Below the pieces are notes generated by a model. That model was not told where the DNA came from, did not search any database, and was given only the letters and a program-made list of their open reading frames with translations. Made by a program: the position numbers and the translations under genes. 64,000 bases of DNA, from NCBI RefSeq assembly GCF_964340395.1, contig NC_135563.1, forward strand, positions 18,871,151-18,935,150. Direction: 5' to 3'. Below, in pieces: positions 1 to 13,201 of the stretch. This DNA comes from Glandiceps talaboti (Eukaryota > Hemichordata > Enteropneusta > Spengelidae). Every line of letters begins with the position of its first letter. Position 1 is the stretch's first letter.

Positions 1-1458
1 CATGACTGTTATGTATGGGCTATGATACAACTGTTAACTTCAAATAAGAATACTTTCAAACACAGTTTTTTGTGTCTTTATATTGTTTTAGTCCTGCTTG
101 CATATAGAGAAGTCATCCCTTTGGTGTTGAGGGTCATGTCAGTAATCTAGACCTGTGCACTATCTGCAAGCAGGACTATGTTTTAGTAAGTTGAACAATC
201 CATTGCTTTGCCTTAAGTTATACATATGCACAAATCATCAATTTTATCAAGAATAACTTTCAACCTAAGAGCATCCTCTCTAACTTTGCCATTGCAATTA
301 ATTTTTGACAAGTAAATGGTCTTAACAATTTTACAGGTTTTGGTAAATACATTTGTAAGAACTGTATTGGTATGGGTACATATATGGCCATAGGCCAATG
401 TTAAAATGGTATGAACAACATAAAATACCTACACTGAGTCTTCCCACTGTACATGTATAAATCATTATATATAAACTTTTCAGACTGGTTAAACGTTTCA
501 TATTTTTTTATTATTGTAAAACTTGAATTCTGTGGGATGAATCCAAAAGAGGTTGCTTTTGTTTCGTTTCAATGGATCTACATACATGTACTAGTATGCG
601 TACCGTGGATGTATTACTGATATACAGCTGTGACTTTTACTGTGTTGATTTTACAAACGGTTACAAATAGCAAAAATGAATCATAATTTGCACATAAACA
701 AATGTTTCGTATTTACAATTACGTAGTGCTGATTACAGACGGTGCACGAGTCTATATTACTGACTTGACTCTAAACAGGAGGGACAATTGTCAGAATCGA
801 GTCCCGGATTACTCCGTATGCAAGCAGGACCGTGTACATGTAAATTGCAATAGACATTCTTACTTTGCTTGGCTTATCTCCGTCGATATGTTTACTTCTC
901 TTTTTCGTGTCCGAACTCATCGTTACATGGGATGGTCTTCGTAGAGCGACTATAACTTCCGTTGGACTAATGACCAGAGCTAATGATCAAACCTTTCAAA
1001 CGTAAACACCACGTCTTCTTCCGTATTAGATGCGATACGCGAGTCACGACTCATCTGGGGGTTAAAGGTTATACCTACATTTGCAGTCCTAGTTGTCGAA
1101 TTTCAAATTAAATATAAAACAGTCTAATCAATAATAAGAATCTTCAAATACTTGAAAAATCCTTCTAAATGGTTTGATATTTTACTACACTATTTCTTAT
1201 ATATCAATAATTCGAATTTACTTGGAACATGTAAAAGAAAACACTATTGAACATTGGACTGTAAATAGATTCTCATTATATCATTACAGACGGGAACGGG
1301 AGTTCAATAGACGCGAGAAAGCACCCTGCTCACGCTCAAGCTCAAGGTACGTACTGACGTACACCGATCAGCGAAAGATTTGGGTCGCGGTGTGTGCAAT
1401 GTGAATCGTTCAAGAAGACGACAACTCTAAGCTAGACCCAAAAACATAGAATACCACC
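1..1458. other. 5' flank of the DOK-like gene, no gene recognised
   Basis: Short open frames occur on both strands but none shows a recognisable domain or a convincing exon. The segment just before the start codon at 1459 presumably carries the promoter and 5' untranslated region of the DOK-like gene. No TATA box or other element could be assigned with confidence. Confidence 0.5.
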
Positions 1459-4400
1459 ATGGGCGAAGAAACGTTGATGGACGGGTATCTTTTTAAACAG
1501 CACAAATCTCTCATGGTAAGCGATAATTTGATATACAATGAAATTACAACTCTACTTCCGCATTGCATGTATTGATTGGATTGATACTTCCGGGTTCTAG
1601 ATAGAGTCTTGCAGGTGAGATTTGTCTTGATTAGAAAGATTTCAAATCGTGCAACGCACTAACCCTCAGATTGTTGAAATATTGAATGTCGTTTGCAGTT
1701 CTTAGATAGTCTTTGGTTTTATACCCCTCTCATAACAAGATGAGGAAATATGCAGACATGATAAGCACTATCAGCTATTAGTTCCAGCTCAGTGGTAATG
1801 GTATGAAGTTCCAGGCACATTTTTGACTGCAAGTAAATCGGTTTCTTCATAATGCACCACAGCCTTTAATTCACAATAGTGTGACTTTCGCTATAAAGTG
1901 CACTAGTGTACTGTACCAATACAAAAGGCAGTTTCAAAATAGAAATAACTATTACATTTTCTATTAGCTGCTCCTTTGCTCATGCAGCTTGTACGGTACC
2001 TGAAAGTTGAATTCATTCCAGATTTTAAACCATTGCAAAAACCCTTTTCAGTGTTGTCTGTCACATATGATTTATTGTGAAATTTTTATGTAACACATTG
2101 TATATTGTCACTATAGTATGTGACATGTGATAACCTTGTGAACTCAGTTAGTGGTGCAGACACAGGGTGATATTACATTTTCTATTAGCTGCTCCTTTGC
2201 TCATGCAGCTTGTACCTGAAAGTTGAATTCATTCCAGATTTTAAACAAAGTATAATGAAAGGCTGTTAGTGTTTGTCACTATTTAAATTTTTTTTTTAGA
2301 TAAAAGTATTGATTTTAAAATGTTAAATGTTGCTTATTAGATTTATAAAAGTATCAGTTTCACCATTGTGTATATTGTCAACAGAATTAGCAACTCAGAG
2401 TATCAGTCTCAGTTCTCTCCAGACCATCATACAGAGATTATTGCTGAAAATAATAAACTTACCTTTACAATGTTTTGTATTGTTATTCAAATTCAATCTC
2501 CTTCCCAATTTCCACCATCCAGTTATTCATATAGGAAACACTTTTAAGTTTGACTTTAACATCTTGTAAATATATGTCCCATGTTTTTGTCAAGGGCAAT
2601 AAGTTGGCAAAATCTACTCCAGTGCCACAGGTATTTTATAGGGTTCGATCCCATCAAAATCATGGTGTATGGTATGCATTGAAATTTTACCTACTTTCAT
2701 ACCACTGGTACTGAATTTCCCAAACTATTGCAAAAACCCTTTTCAGTGTTGTCTATCAAATATGATTTATTGTGAAATTTTTATGTAATACATTGTATAT
2801 TGTCACCATAGTATGTGACATGTGATAACCTTGTGAACTCAGTTAGTGGTACAGACACAGGGTGATAGACTTTACCATGTGTCAGCTATAAATTACTTAC
2901 AAAGAAATTTAAAAATGTCATCTATAACATACATGCACACTTCCACTTTTAACCTTTCCTAATTTTCCACAATTTCATATATTTTTTTTCTGATTTCCGT
3001 TTCATCTGATTCCATAACGATAACAATATCAATATCGTCCCTTTTTGTCAAGAAATGGGATTTCCTAGTGTGGACACCAACGTGGTCTCTAACTAAACCG
3101 TGAGTGGAGGTGTAAATGGTAGTGATACTGTATAAGAACTAGACTAGGGATTTCCAGACAAATAGTTTCAGTAGTTTTTTTTAATGCAAGTGTATATGAC
3201 AACTACGTTATGTAATGAAGTAGATAAGGGGATGTACATTGTATATCAATAATGCAATACAATCACTGCTTTGTGTTCAATGGTATTCAAGATCATGGAA
3301 ATTTAGCACAATTTTATGCATTTTTTACCAAATACATATTATTTGGAATACTACTAAGAATATTCAGTGGGTGTACAAAGATGCTGTAAAGAGCTCAGTT
3401 TAGTTTCCTTCTTGGAAGTGACTTCTCTGTGTATTTGAATAGGTCAGAGATAAGTCTGTACATAATATGACTGTTATGCACTTTGAACCAGGAAGAATGA
3501 TTTACCATAGAGTCACCATGGCATGACATATAGTTTAATAGCTTGAGTTGTGACTTACATTAAATAACACCATACTGGTTATAATTGATAAACACAATTA
3601 TACAGTGTTAGTTTTAGGGAATTTTATACCAGAGTGTGTGTATAATTATGTACAAAGTAATGTGACTGAATAATAATATTATATCCTTCCAAGGCACATA
3701 TTAACATGTAATGTATTGTTTTACATTGACGCTGCCAAAATAGTCTCCAGTTACATACTTTGCCACTTAAAGGATTTGAGTTTTGAATATTTCTGTTAGA
3801 AATATGCCTAATTCTCAGCAGTGAGGCGACAGACTATGAAAATAAAATGCTTGACCTGAGTTTTAATGTCAACAAATGTAAATCTTTGAAAGAATGAGTG
3901 TGGTATGCAGTATAGGAAAGTTTTAAAGTTGTTAAAGAAAGTTTGTGAACTTTTTCATGTGTATTATTTCCATTACTGACTACAAACTCTGAATATTAGC
4001 AGCACCTCACACATACATGTAAGTCTTGGTGTCATTGGGTAGACTGTATTAAGTGAGGCATGTATTACTAATTGGGTAGATACATGTATTACTAGATACA
4101 TGTACTGTATTACTAATTAGGTCGATATACTAATTGGGTAGATAGTACTGTTGGGTATAGATACATGTAGTACAAATTGGGTAGATACCTGTAGTACTAA
4201 TTGGGTAGATCATACTAATTGGATAGATCATACTAATTGGATAGATCGTACTATTATATTGGGTAGATCATACTAATTGGGTAGATAGTACTATTGGGTA
4301 TAGATACATGTAGTACAAATTGGGTAGATACCTGTAGTACTAATTGGGTAGATCATACTAATTGGGTAGATAGTACTATTGGGTATAGATACATGTAGTA

Positions 4401-7400
4401 CAAATTGGGTAGATACCTGTAGTACTAATTGGGTAGATCATACTAATTGGGTAGATAGTACTATTGGGTATAGATACATGTAGTACAAATTGGGTAGATA
4501 CCTGTAGTACTAATTGGGTAGATCATACTAATTGGGTAGATAGTACTATTGGGTATAGATACATGTAGTACAAATTGGGTAGATACCTGTAGTACTAATT
4601 GGGTAGATCATACTAATTGGGTAGATCATACTAATTAGGTAGATAGTACTAATTGGGTAGATCATACTAATAGAATAGATAGTACTAATAGGGGTAGACA
4701 GTACTAATTGAATAGATAGTACTAATTGGGGTAGATAGTAATATTGGGTATAGATATATGTAGTACTAATTGTGTAGATCATACTAGAAAGAAAACATTA
4801 TTAGCTGTACTATGGCATCAATGCCAAAGACAACTTGATATACAGATCAATAGTAGATGACAACCTAAATGGATAGATGATTCTAGATAGGTAGCCTATT
4901 CTACTGTACTATGGTATCATAATCAGTATCAAATACAACTTGTTATACAGATTGATTGTGGATGACAACAGTACAATGTTACTGGAATTCATAGACTCTG
5001 AAATGAGTTCTATAGGGTGTGTGCTGAATTCAGTGTATGACATGCTTGTAGCACTGTCGGTTACTGTACAGTAGTACAATGTATTATAGTACATAGTCTG
5101 TTTTCAGATGTGAATTATATTTGTCGTATTCCTAAAAAACCTTTTGAAATTATTTTTTTATTTAAATACACATACGTAACCTATAATATGCGATATAATA
5201 ATCAGCATGTACAAAAAAATGTACAGTGCACATTTTCTGTTCTATACATGTACACATGATACAGAACGCATGCTACTCTCTGAGCTGAGGATTCGAACAC
5301 ATAAATATAATCCGACATCTGTACTAACCCGGAAGCACCCCCTAGTGTTTAGGGATCTGAGTTGAGCGTTCCATTTATAAATTAGCATAATATTTACATA
5401 ATCATGGTGGACAACCTAACAACTTGGGCGCGCAATCATGCATGTGAAGTGAATTTTTACTATGAACGGATAATCCTAACCTTATTCCTGAACTGAACTG
5501 AACATTCTTTACCTAGGCTATAAACCATGTATTTATTAGTGAGATACATCCAAGATGTAGCCTTGGTTGCTTGGTACCAAAATAGATGTATCACTGGGTC
5601 TTTTTATCTGATGTCATTAATGAAACACATAATACATGTAATGATTAATATTAAATCACAACTAGCAGGAACTAACTTTAACACTATTCAATCACGACGA
5701 AATGAAATATTTTACGGATCTCAAGGAAATGTCCTTTAAAAAGATATAATATTTCAGTAGCACCCACACAAGTTTTCCTAGTTGGTAAAATAGAAGTCAG
5801 TGTGGATTTTTTAGCACAGTGAATTAAAAGTTTGTTCCTTGTTATAATCAAAATGATAGAGTCTGCATTTAATTCTCAGTACCTGAAAGAAAATTCTACC
5901 AACTAGGTTTGACCTAAAAACGGTGACTATTCGAAATCTTGGTTGACACTATAACTTCTGCTCCATGCGCTACATGTACGCATGCACTATAGGCTTGGCA
6001 TGAGAATAAGTCAACTGTCTTGTTCTATTTTGACCCTCAGTGTAGCATGAGGTAAAATGCTATTGCAGGTACCAAGAATTCTAAAAGACAGATAGACCTT
6101 GCTATGTATTTTTCCAGTCACAACATGATAAAGTGTGCAGTGTGCTTGATGAACATGATTGACAAAATTGTTAGGGATTTACTTTCTCCATACATATGTC
6201 AATGTGACTATATATCTCCTTTGGGTGTGTGTGCCCTCATATTGATATGTTGGTGCCTGTCCAAACATGTTAAACTTCAGATTAGCAATATCACCAGTCT
6301 AGACTCTAGGCTTGCAGTTGATTTGGGTTGCTTAACTTACACCATGTCTAAGAATGGTGTTAATGGTATTATAATCGAACCTAAATTTAGATTACAATTT
6401 CAAATAGCAACTTCTCAGCCCACACAGATATGTCGATGGAGCCATCATGAAATCAATCATTTTGTGGTTGGCTTTGTGATTATCTTAGCCTGTGCTCTGC
6501 TTACATGTATCTCTCATAGCACACTTGTATTGAGAATCTGAAAGCATTGGTAATTATGATTTAAAAATGTGCGTCATACAACCCGATTATAACCATGACA
6601 AAGAGAACCTTCAGAAATTACGGGGGTGGGGGGTCAGGCTCGGGCTGTTGTGTAAAACGTGACTCTCCCTTAATTCCGTCATGCTAAAAAGTGGCACTTC
6701 CTCAACTTTCTTTCTCTAAAACATGACCCTCCCAGCAGTTCAAAATGTTGTTTAAAATACTGAAAGAAATGTAAAAGGACACGAGTCCCAGAATCAATGG
6801 TAAGGATTAATCCCACCACTGCCACCATATTGAAAGGCATTGGTTACTTCGCACTACTACTGCCATTTGGATGTGTGTGAACGTACTGCATTAATAAATG
6901 CCTGTGTATGGATCTCATTGGCTGAGCTGAAGGCCACAACTCCAAACAATTAGATTGGCACACTTAGAGGTGCCTTGGTAGTCGTCCGTTGTTTTAGATG
7001 GGAAAGGAGCATTGTGGATCATTGATTAGGTGATGTTGGATCCATAGAGTTAGAAAATGCCCGGCTATTCAGGCAAACGGCATCATCTAGTCAGGTACCC
7101 AAGTCTTTCGGCTATCATTTTCACATGGAGAAATTTGATCAGATTTCAATTTTATTATATTGTCATTAAAAATAAATGTATAATTGAATATGACAAAGTT
7201 TGTATTTGATATGTTTTTAATCACAGCCTATTAATTTCTATTTGACAGAGATCCTGGCAAAAGAAATGGTGTATTTTATCACTAACTGAAGATGATGGAA
7301 AAGCAGCATTATCCATGTATGATAGTAGAGAGAATGCTGAGAAGGAAGGATCAACAAATAAGAAAACAGTTTACTTTGACTTGAGTACCAATACTTCAGT

Positions 7401-10400
7401 AGTTAAGAATAAAAATAAAGAATTCTACTTTGAAATAACCACAGATGCAAAGACATATGGCTTTGCTGCAGAGAACAAAGAGGAGATGGACAAGTGGGTG
7501 AAAATTCTAAGAGATGTTGCGAGTGGAAGTACTAAGCCTTCTAAAAAGGATGTATCGGTAATTGAATATGCTAATAATAGTGAGCTGTTGGTTCAAGAAC
7601 CTGTCAAATCTATTCCTACACCAATGGAAAAGTATTCCAGTCAGGAAAACACTGCATACAGTTCAATTCAAAGTAAGTGACACTTGGAGTTTCTTGCATT
7701 AGTGTAATGTTATCAATGGAGCCGTGAGAATTATATATCTTGTGTGATGGGATAGCTATTTTTGTAGGTCTGCCAGGCATTGTTTTTCTCACCAAAATTT
7801 CAATCCTAATGGTATTATGTCATACACAAGGTATGAAAGTAAAAACATGTAGCTTCCAGGGAATCATATGGCTATACATGCCCAGATGTTTTGTTGTTCC
7901 AAATATGAATTATGAATGAATATAATTTCATTCTCAATTTAATAAGGTGGTAATTAAGATATTTTCTGTAAACATTCATTGAACTGATAACTTAATCGTA
8001 TGCAGTATTTACCAGTGCAGTCTGCAACCTGCATGACCTTTCAGTTTATGGTACTATATTTAGAGTGTGGCATCATGATGGGTGAATGGTTAGCGTGACC
8101 GGCTTGGAATCTACAGGTTGCAGGTTCTAGCCTAGTCTATCTGCTAGACCTTGGATATTCTTCCAATACATTATGACACATGACCGAACATCGCTTATTG
8201 TATCAGGAGAAAGTCCGAACGTCTAGCAGCAAGACTAGTTCGAGCCCTGTCGCTGCCTGCTGTTTGTTTCTGAGTGGCTAAAGTCCTTGGGCAAGATTTG
8301 AACTATGACTGCGCCTCAGTCAACCCAGCTGTATAATTGGGGACCTGGTAGGATGTAGGTTGCAATGTGAAGGCTTTAATCCTATGCGCTAAAATGGCTG
8401 CAATGGTTTGTATGCTCCCGGGGAGTTGAGGAAGACTAAAGGGTCTTTGTGCCGTTCTGATCCGAGCCAGGGGTAATAATTGTAAAGCGCTTTGAGCACG
8501 GCGTGGGAAAGTGCTATATATAAGAACCCAACATCAGAGTGGTGTGTGTGTGCATCTGTCTTTGCATACACTATTAATTCTTTATATTACATGTATATGA
8601 TTACATCATATTGAATATAGTATACATGATGTATTTGATATATGAGATAACATGTAGCAACCAGACCATGGGTCACTTCTTTTATTACCACAGTTGGACG
8701 GTAATCCTTGTGTATATTGTGAGAAGGTGATTAAAGTGAATTAATACAAGGAAGTATGTTAAAGTTGTCTGTGTTAAAACCAAGGACAACAAACAGACAT
8801 CATAATGTTATGTGAAACCCCTTGGTGACACTTGAATGCCTTCCCATACCTTCTTTGTCCACCAAAGTGTGATTACTTCACTTTACACAATGCCAGCAAT
8901 CAATTGACACATGAACCATGGTAAAAAGTGTTCCACTGAAAAGAATTTTAAGTACATTTAAATGTGTTATCTATGGTATTTCCAGTGCTCTGTTTTTAAT
9001 GCATATTATGCATCACTTTTCAAAGCATGATTTGGAAGTTGATTTTCAAGTTGTTTTTTGTGCTCTTGAAATTTTACATGTAAAAGTAAGATTGAAGGGG
9101 AACACCATTCCAGGAAGTAAAGGTATTTTCTTAAACTTTGGGTTCTGGAGAGTCATTTCATGTTTTCACATCACATACATTTTTCGAAACAAGAAACACC
9201 ATATTGAAACTCTCTTTTCACCTTCATTGTTCAAGTAGTGGTTCAGTGTTGGCCCATGGTACTAGCTGATATGTATATACATGTATATGTATCAGATGAA
9301 CAACAAATATTCATTATTATTTATCCAAAGGTAATACGCACTTGGAAGTCATGCATCATCTAATATGTACTAATGCCTATGAGGCAACAGTGAACCACTG
9401 CTAGACAATGAAGGTGAAGTAGAGTGTCACTTTAGTGTTTCGTCACAATCATGCAAAATATGGGATGTGAAATCATGCAATGACTCTCCAGAACCCCAAG
9501 ATTATGAAAATACATTTATTTCCTGGAGTGGTGTTACCCTTTAAAGATGCTCAACCCAGACTGACATTGATGGGAATCGGTTTGAACATCTCATCTCACT
9601 CCAGTATTTTCCTTTCATTTTCAGAGACTGTTTTCCATACAGTAATTAAACCAGTAGAGAAGGCAGTAGAACTCAACTTGTGTGGCGAGTATGACCTGAT
9701 ATTGGATTCAGTTAATATTGCACTGGTGGATCCTACTACATTGACGACTCTGTATGTGTGGCCTTACAAGTACCTGCGACGATATGGTAGAGATCGCAGT
9801 ATGTTTTCTTTTGAAGCAGGAAGACGATGTGATTCAGGTCCAGGGGTCTTTGAATTTAGCACTTTGGAAGGTAATGATATATTCTACACAGTAGATAATT
9901 ATGTCAGAGAATTAAAAGGACTACCACCAAACCCTAGAGAAGTCCTTGACGCCCCTTTTGGTACTACACCACCAAAGGAGTCAACACCACCCCCACCACA
10001 ACGGCCAACAGGTGCCCAATCATCACCAGTTTTAGTTCAGCGGCAGCCTCCTCAGCGTAGTCTACCACCAATACCACCACCTGGTACAGCACCAGCTCCA
10101 GATCAGCCCCCGGGTGCCTCAAGACCTTTAAGTGTTGCAGAACAAGTTAGAGATAAGCTTGTTGTCACACGAACTCGCTCCGATACTAGTGGTGTCAAAG
10201 TGAAGCCAGCTGTTCCAGCTAAACCAAGACTGAACAGTATTTCAAAGGGGAGTGTCGATAAGAAAGTCAAGAATACTGACCAAGACAAGAAAGACATCAC
10301 CTATGCTGAAACTAAAGATAGGCAGGAAGCTTGGAAGCAACAAGGTCGTAATGTCAATATACATGTTGAAAGTACTTTTAATCCAGAGCAAGAAGATTAT

Positions 10401-10850
10401 GATGTACCTAAAAGAGCTGGGCCCGAGGATTCATATGAAGAAGCAATGTTTCAACCGAAAACACCCGCATTGGTAGCTGCACCTGTAGGTGAAGCATATG
10501 ATCATCTCCAACTTAAGCCAATGAAAAGAAAACCAATGGCGGCAACCCAACCCAACCAAACAACTGGGGGCGGTGCATCAACATATGATTCCCTGGCAGT
10601 TTCAAACAATCTGTCAAAATACCAATTAGATGAAGAGGATCAGTATGAGACTGTCAGACAAGACGCAATGGGTACCCTTGAACCTGTTGACTTAAAACAA
10701 GATGAAGATGGATACTTCACACATTCAAAGGTCATGCAGACTCCACCAGTTACTGTGCCCACAGATGGTAATCCATATGCCTATGCATCTGTCAAAGCTA
10801 ATAAACCACACAACTCAGAGTTTAAAACATATGATGAGGTTAATAACTAA
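1459..10850 (+). CDS. DOK-family docking protein (PH + PTB adaptor)
   Basis: Adaptor that in the DOK family sits under receptor or cytoplasmic tyrosine kinases, binds phosphoinositides through PH and phosphotyrosine through PTB, and recruits SH2 proteins such as RasGAP. Three coding exons are seen: 1459-1515, 7249-7672 and 9625-10850. Phases agree and total 568 aa. The start lies in a near-ideal context (ACCACCATGG). PH domain is about residues 5-115 (exons 1-2, SWQKKWCIL core). PTB/IRS domain is about 162-260, with WPYKYLRRYGRD and FEAGRRC, hallmarks of DOK proteins. The tail is proline-rich (about 272-325) and then has many tyrosines: Y387, Y419 in a YDVP motif suited to RasGAP/Crk-type SH2 domains, Y431, Y452, Y481 in an ITIM-like STYDSL, Y501, Y524, Y545, Y547, Y563. 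Which vertebrate DOK it matches best cannot be decided by eye. Family assignment is secure; exon edges are inferred from consensus sites. Confidence 0.9.
1951..2866. repeat. Tandem duplication with a 479-bp extra segment in copy 2
   Basis: Copy 1 is 1951-2171. Copy 2 starts immediately at 2172 and matches it to about 2246, then carries a 479-bp segment (2247-2725) absent from copy 1, and resumes matching at about 2726-2866. The extra segment is bounded by AAAC at both ends, which fits either an insertion with a 4-bp target duplication or a deletion between AAAC microhomologies in copy 1. Confidence 0.8.
4062..4790. repeat. Minisatellite with an 85-bp higher-order unit
   Basis: The basic motif is about 15-18 bp (TACTAATTGGGTAGAT and variants). 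From about 4205 to 4630 the motifs are organised into an 85-bp higher-order unit: its landmark CTATTGGGTATAG recurs at 4291, 4376, 4461 and 4546, exactly 85 bp apart. The flanks hold degenerate single motifs. A minus-strand open frame over the array (4546-4782) only reflects the repeat. Confidence 0.9.
8071..8533 (+). mobile_element. tRNA-derived SINE, interrupted by a nested MITE
   Basis: The head at about 8071-8132 resembles a tRNA (GATGGGTGAATGGTTAGCG as an A-box region, then GGTTC as the start of a B box). The B box resumes as GTTCGAGCC at 8238-8246 after a 105-bp insertion. The body continues with a conserved CTTGGGCAAGA stretch and ends near 8533 in a tail of the AAAGCGCTTTGAGCA...GTGCTATATATAAGAA type seen in SINEs of many aquatic animals. 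It lies in DOK intron 2. Confidence 0.75.
8124..8246. mobile_element. 105-bp MITE (MULE-like) nested in the SINE B box
   Basis: The element proper is 8133-8237, starting TAGTCTATCTGCTAGAC and ending GTCTAGCAGCAAGACTA, which are inverted repeats of each other. It is flanked by 9-bp target duplications GTTCTAGCC (8124-8132) and GTTCGAGCC (8238-8246), one mismatch. Removing the element and one duplication restores a normal SINE B box. A second family member is at 29144-29331. Nine-base target duplications are typical of Mutator-like elements; superfamily assignment is inference. Confidence 0.75.
9095..9543. mobile_element. Fold-back element, about 450 bp, long terminal inverted repeats
   Basis: The left arm (9095-about 9173) and right arm (about 9462-9543) are inverted copies carrying CCAGGAARTAAA and GGTTCTGGAGAGTCATT. 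A second inner inverted pair (about 9212-9255 and 9380-9425, TTCACCTTCATTGT core) makes nearly the whole element palindromic. It has no coding capacity and ends about 80 bp before the acceptor of DOK exon 3. An open frame that runs from this element into the exon starts at an ATG (9480) that is part of the transposon, not the gene. Confidence 0.8.
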
Positions 10851-12757
10851 TTTGACAGACTATATACACAGAGTAAGGTCAGTGTATTGAGGCCAGAGTT
10901 CAAAATCAACCCCAGCGATATAAAGATAACTTAATTTTACTGATAGTTTACATTTCATGTCATTGGAGCTGAAATTTGATTCCATCTTATCTTGACTGCC
11001 AGACAACTTCTTGTAATATGGTCATCAACCCACATTATGGGAAAAACAGCCATGTCATCCACATTGCAGTCACATACTGGATAAATTTGCATTTAAAACT
11101 ACCATGAATGTAATTGTGTAACAATGCTGAATAGATCATGATATGCCTACATTTCATTCCATGAGTGTCTGATTTCAAATATTCAGATAAACCATCAATT
11201 TCAACATAGTCTCTAGGCCGACACTGTTTATTCTGTCACTTTAATATTCTTTATCTGCCATATTCACACACATCTACATGTAATTCATATACACACATAC
11301 ATACACGAAAGAAAGGTAAAGAAAGTGCATTGTGTATTGTGTAATCAGACAAGATTAAAGACATTTATACAGCAAAGTTATGAAAATATAAATTTAGGAA
11401 AATCTGAAGCATAGTCAGAAAGAAATATTTCATACTTTTGCTCATTATCCATACACAGTAAACAGTGGAATACATTATTTTTACATGGGTGTGTATCAAT
11501 ATTATCTCATTGATGCAGGTTTTCTTGGATGTTAAAATCTCAGTTAAGATACTCCTTACCAGTACTTCCTATAAAGTAACATATGTCATGTTATCAGAGA
11601 CGACACTTTGATTTGTTTGACTTGAAAGATGTGCTACGTAATGGCATATGCGTACAATTATTCATTTATATATATGTACACATATTCTGTATTTTCATCG
11701 ATTTTTTATGACATAATTTACTCAGAATGACATATTCAGGAAATATATTTAGAGGATCAAAGACATTATTTTGTACTTGATGATTCGTCATAACCTTTCA
11801 CTACCAAATGAACCAGAATTTTTGATAAAATTTGTGAAATACTCGCAGTTAGGTTGGTAACTTTTATACATGGTACACTTTCATAATAAGGCTGAAAATC
11901 CAGCACTGACAGTAGTCTCTGGTAGTCAGCTGAAAAGACAGTCTTTGCCTGTAGACCTTTTGGACACTTGAGAACACAAAGTCACTGAACTCAGTTCAGC
12001 TGAGTTCATTTTAAGGGACAGATATCTGTGGATTATAAAGTCCCCTAGGTTCTGTTTGTAGTGCACAAATGTAAATTACTGTTATGCAAGTTGAAATCTC
12101 TTTTGAGTCTGAAAGTGTCTTTTGACAAGATCACATAGTTTGGCAGTGTTCCCTTTATTTACGATAGAGACTGGAAAGAAACATTTGTGAATGTCCAGTT
12201 TTGCAGATGCCTTTTGAAAGTTATCATTGTGTCCTCTTATTGCCATATACAAACTCCTTGTCATGGTAACAGATGTTGGACTCTAAATACTGCTAAATGT
12301 TGGACTCTGTTTGGCTGGTTTAATACCACAATGATATAATTATGTACATGTATGGTTTAAATTAGAGTTTTCAGTTTATCGATACAGTTATCAGATAAAA
12401 CAAGACTCTATCCCCTAATAATTTAAATAAGGGGCAACAGAATTTGACCAGCAATGACTCCAAATAACTACAAGTAATATCATAGTTTCTTTCCTTGTGC
12501 TTGGGTTTCAAACAGGTTAAGATTACAAAATATGAACTAAAGTAAGTTTTGCTTGTTTTTACAATGTAAACTAATGCAGTAGTTAGCTTGTGAACAATCT
12601 TCATTCTTATCTGGGGAGTACTGCAGTGTATACAATATCACAATTCACAAAGTACTTCTAAATTGGAAATCAAGTACTGGAACAATGATTTGATAAAAAT
12701 GGAGAGTATCTACATGCATATGGGATTATTGTAGTTGAAATACTTTAGAGACTGTAT
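10851..12757. other. Downstream flank / probable 3' UTR of the DOK-like gene
   Basis: No further coding sequence is recognisable. The DOK-like 3' untranslated region should begin at 10851, but I could not fix its end because no well-placed AATAAA stands out in the first kilobase. Confidence 0.5.
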
Positions 12758-12758
12758 G

Positions 12759-12965
12759 ATACTTCCCAATCTGATTAAAATCTGATGTGGTGAAAGCGGC
12801 TAGATGCCTTCATTTACCACTATTTCCATCATTTTGTATCGTTTTGTATCACCTTCCCGCGATCACCCAGAACAAAACAAACGATAATAAATCGATGGAA
12901 ATAAAGGTAAATTAAGACATCTAGCCACTTTCACCACATCAGATTTTAATCAGATTGGATACTAC
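12759..12965. mobile_element. 193-bp MITE with about 64-bp inverted ends
   Basis: 12766-12958 starts CCAATCTGATTAAAATCTGA and ends with its inverted copy; the arms (about 64 bp, few mismatches) include GGTGAAAG and CTAGATG. The spacer of about 65 bp is non-coding. The flanks ATACTTC (12759-12765) and ATACTAC (12959-12965) look like a 7-bp target duplication with one mismatch. Confidence 0.8.
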
Positions 12966-13108
12966 CTTGAGTAAACAGACATAATATTATTCTTGTGAAA
13001 TACTGTAGATAGGACAGGTTTGTATCATCCATACTAAAAATTTGATTCTTTCAATCGTACTTAATTAATCACTGCCGAAAGATAAGACAACAGTGAAAAG
13101 GTGATTTT

Positions 13109-13160
13109 TAGCACAACTGAACTTGTTCAGTAGTGCTATAGGGATCGCCCGGCGTCTGTC

Positions 13161-13201
<41 letters not shown>

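Larger units (their letters stand above)
1516..7248. other. DOK-like gene intron 1
   Basis: This 5.7-kb intron holds a tandem duplication (1951-2866) and a minisatellite (about 4062-4790), listed separately. An open frame at 6104-6541 resembles no family I know and lacks supporting splice context, so I treat it as chance. The rest shows nothing I can name. Confidence 0.6.

Noticed and set aside
4062-4790. Regularly spaced repeats suggesting a CRISPR array
   Set aside because: The genome is eukaryotic and the array has no unique spacers; it is a minisatellite with a higher-order unit.
6104-6541. 145-aa open frame in DOK intron 1
   Set aside because: No recognisable domain, no splice or promoter context, and composition like surrounding intron.
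8071-8533. tRNA gene
   Set aside because: A- and B-box-like sequences are present, but no acceptor stem or intact cloverleaf; this is a SINE head. The same applies to 47925-48125.
9480-9624. Upstream start codon extending DOK exon 3
   Set aside because: This part belongs to the fold-back element and intron. The exon starts at 9625, where the splice phase with exon 2 agrees.
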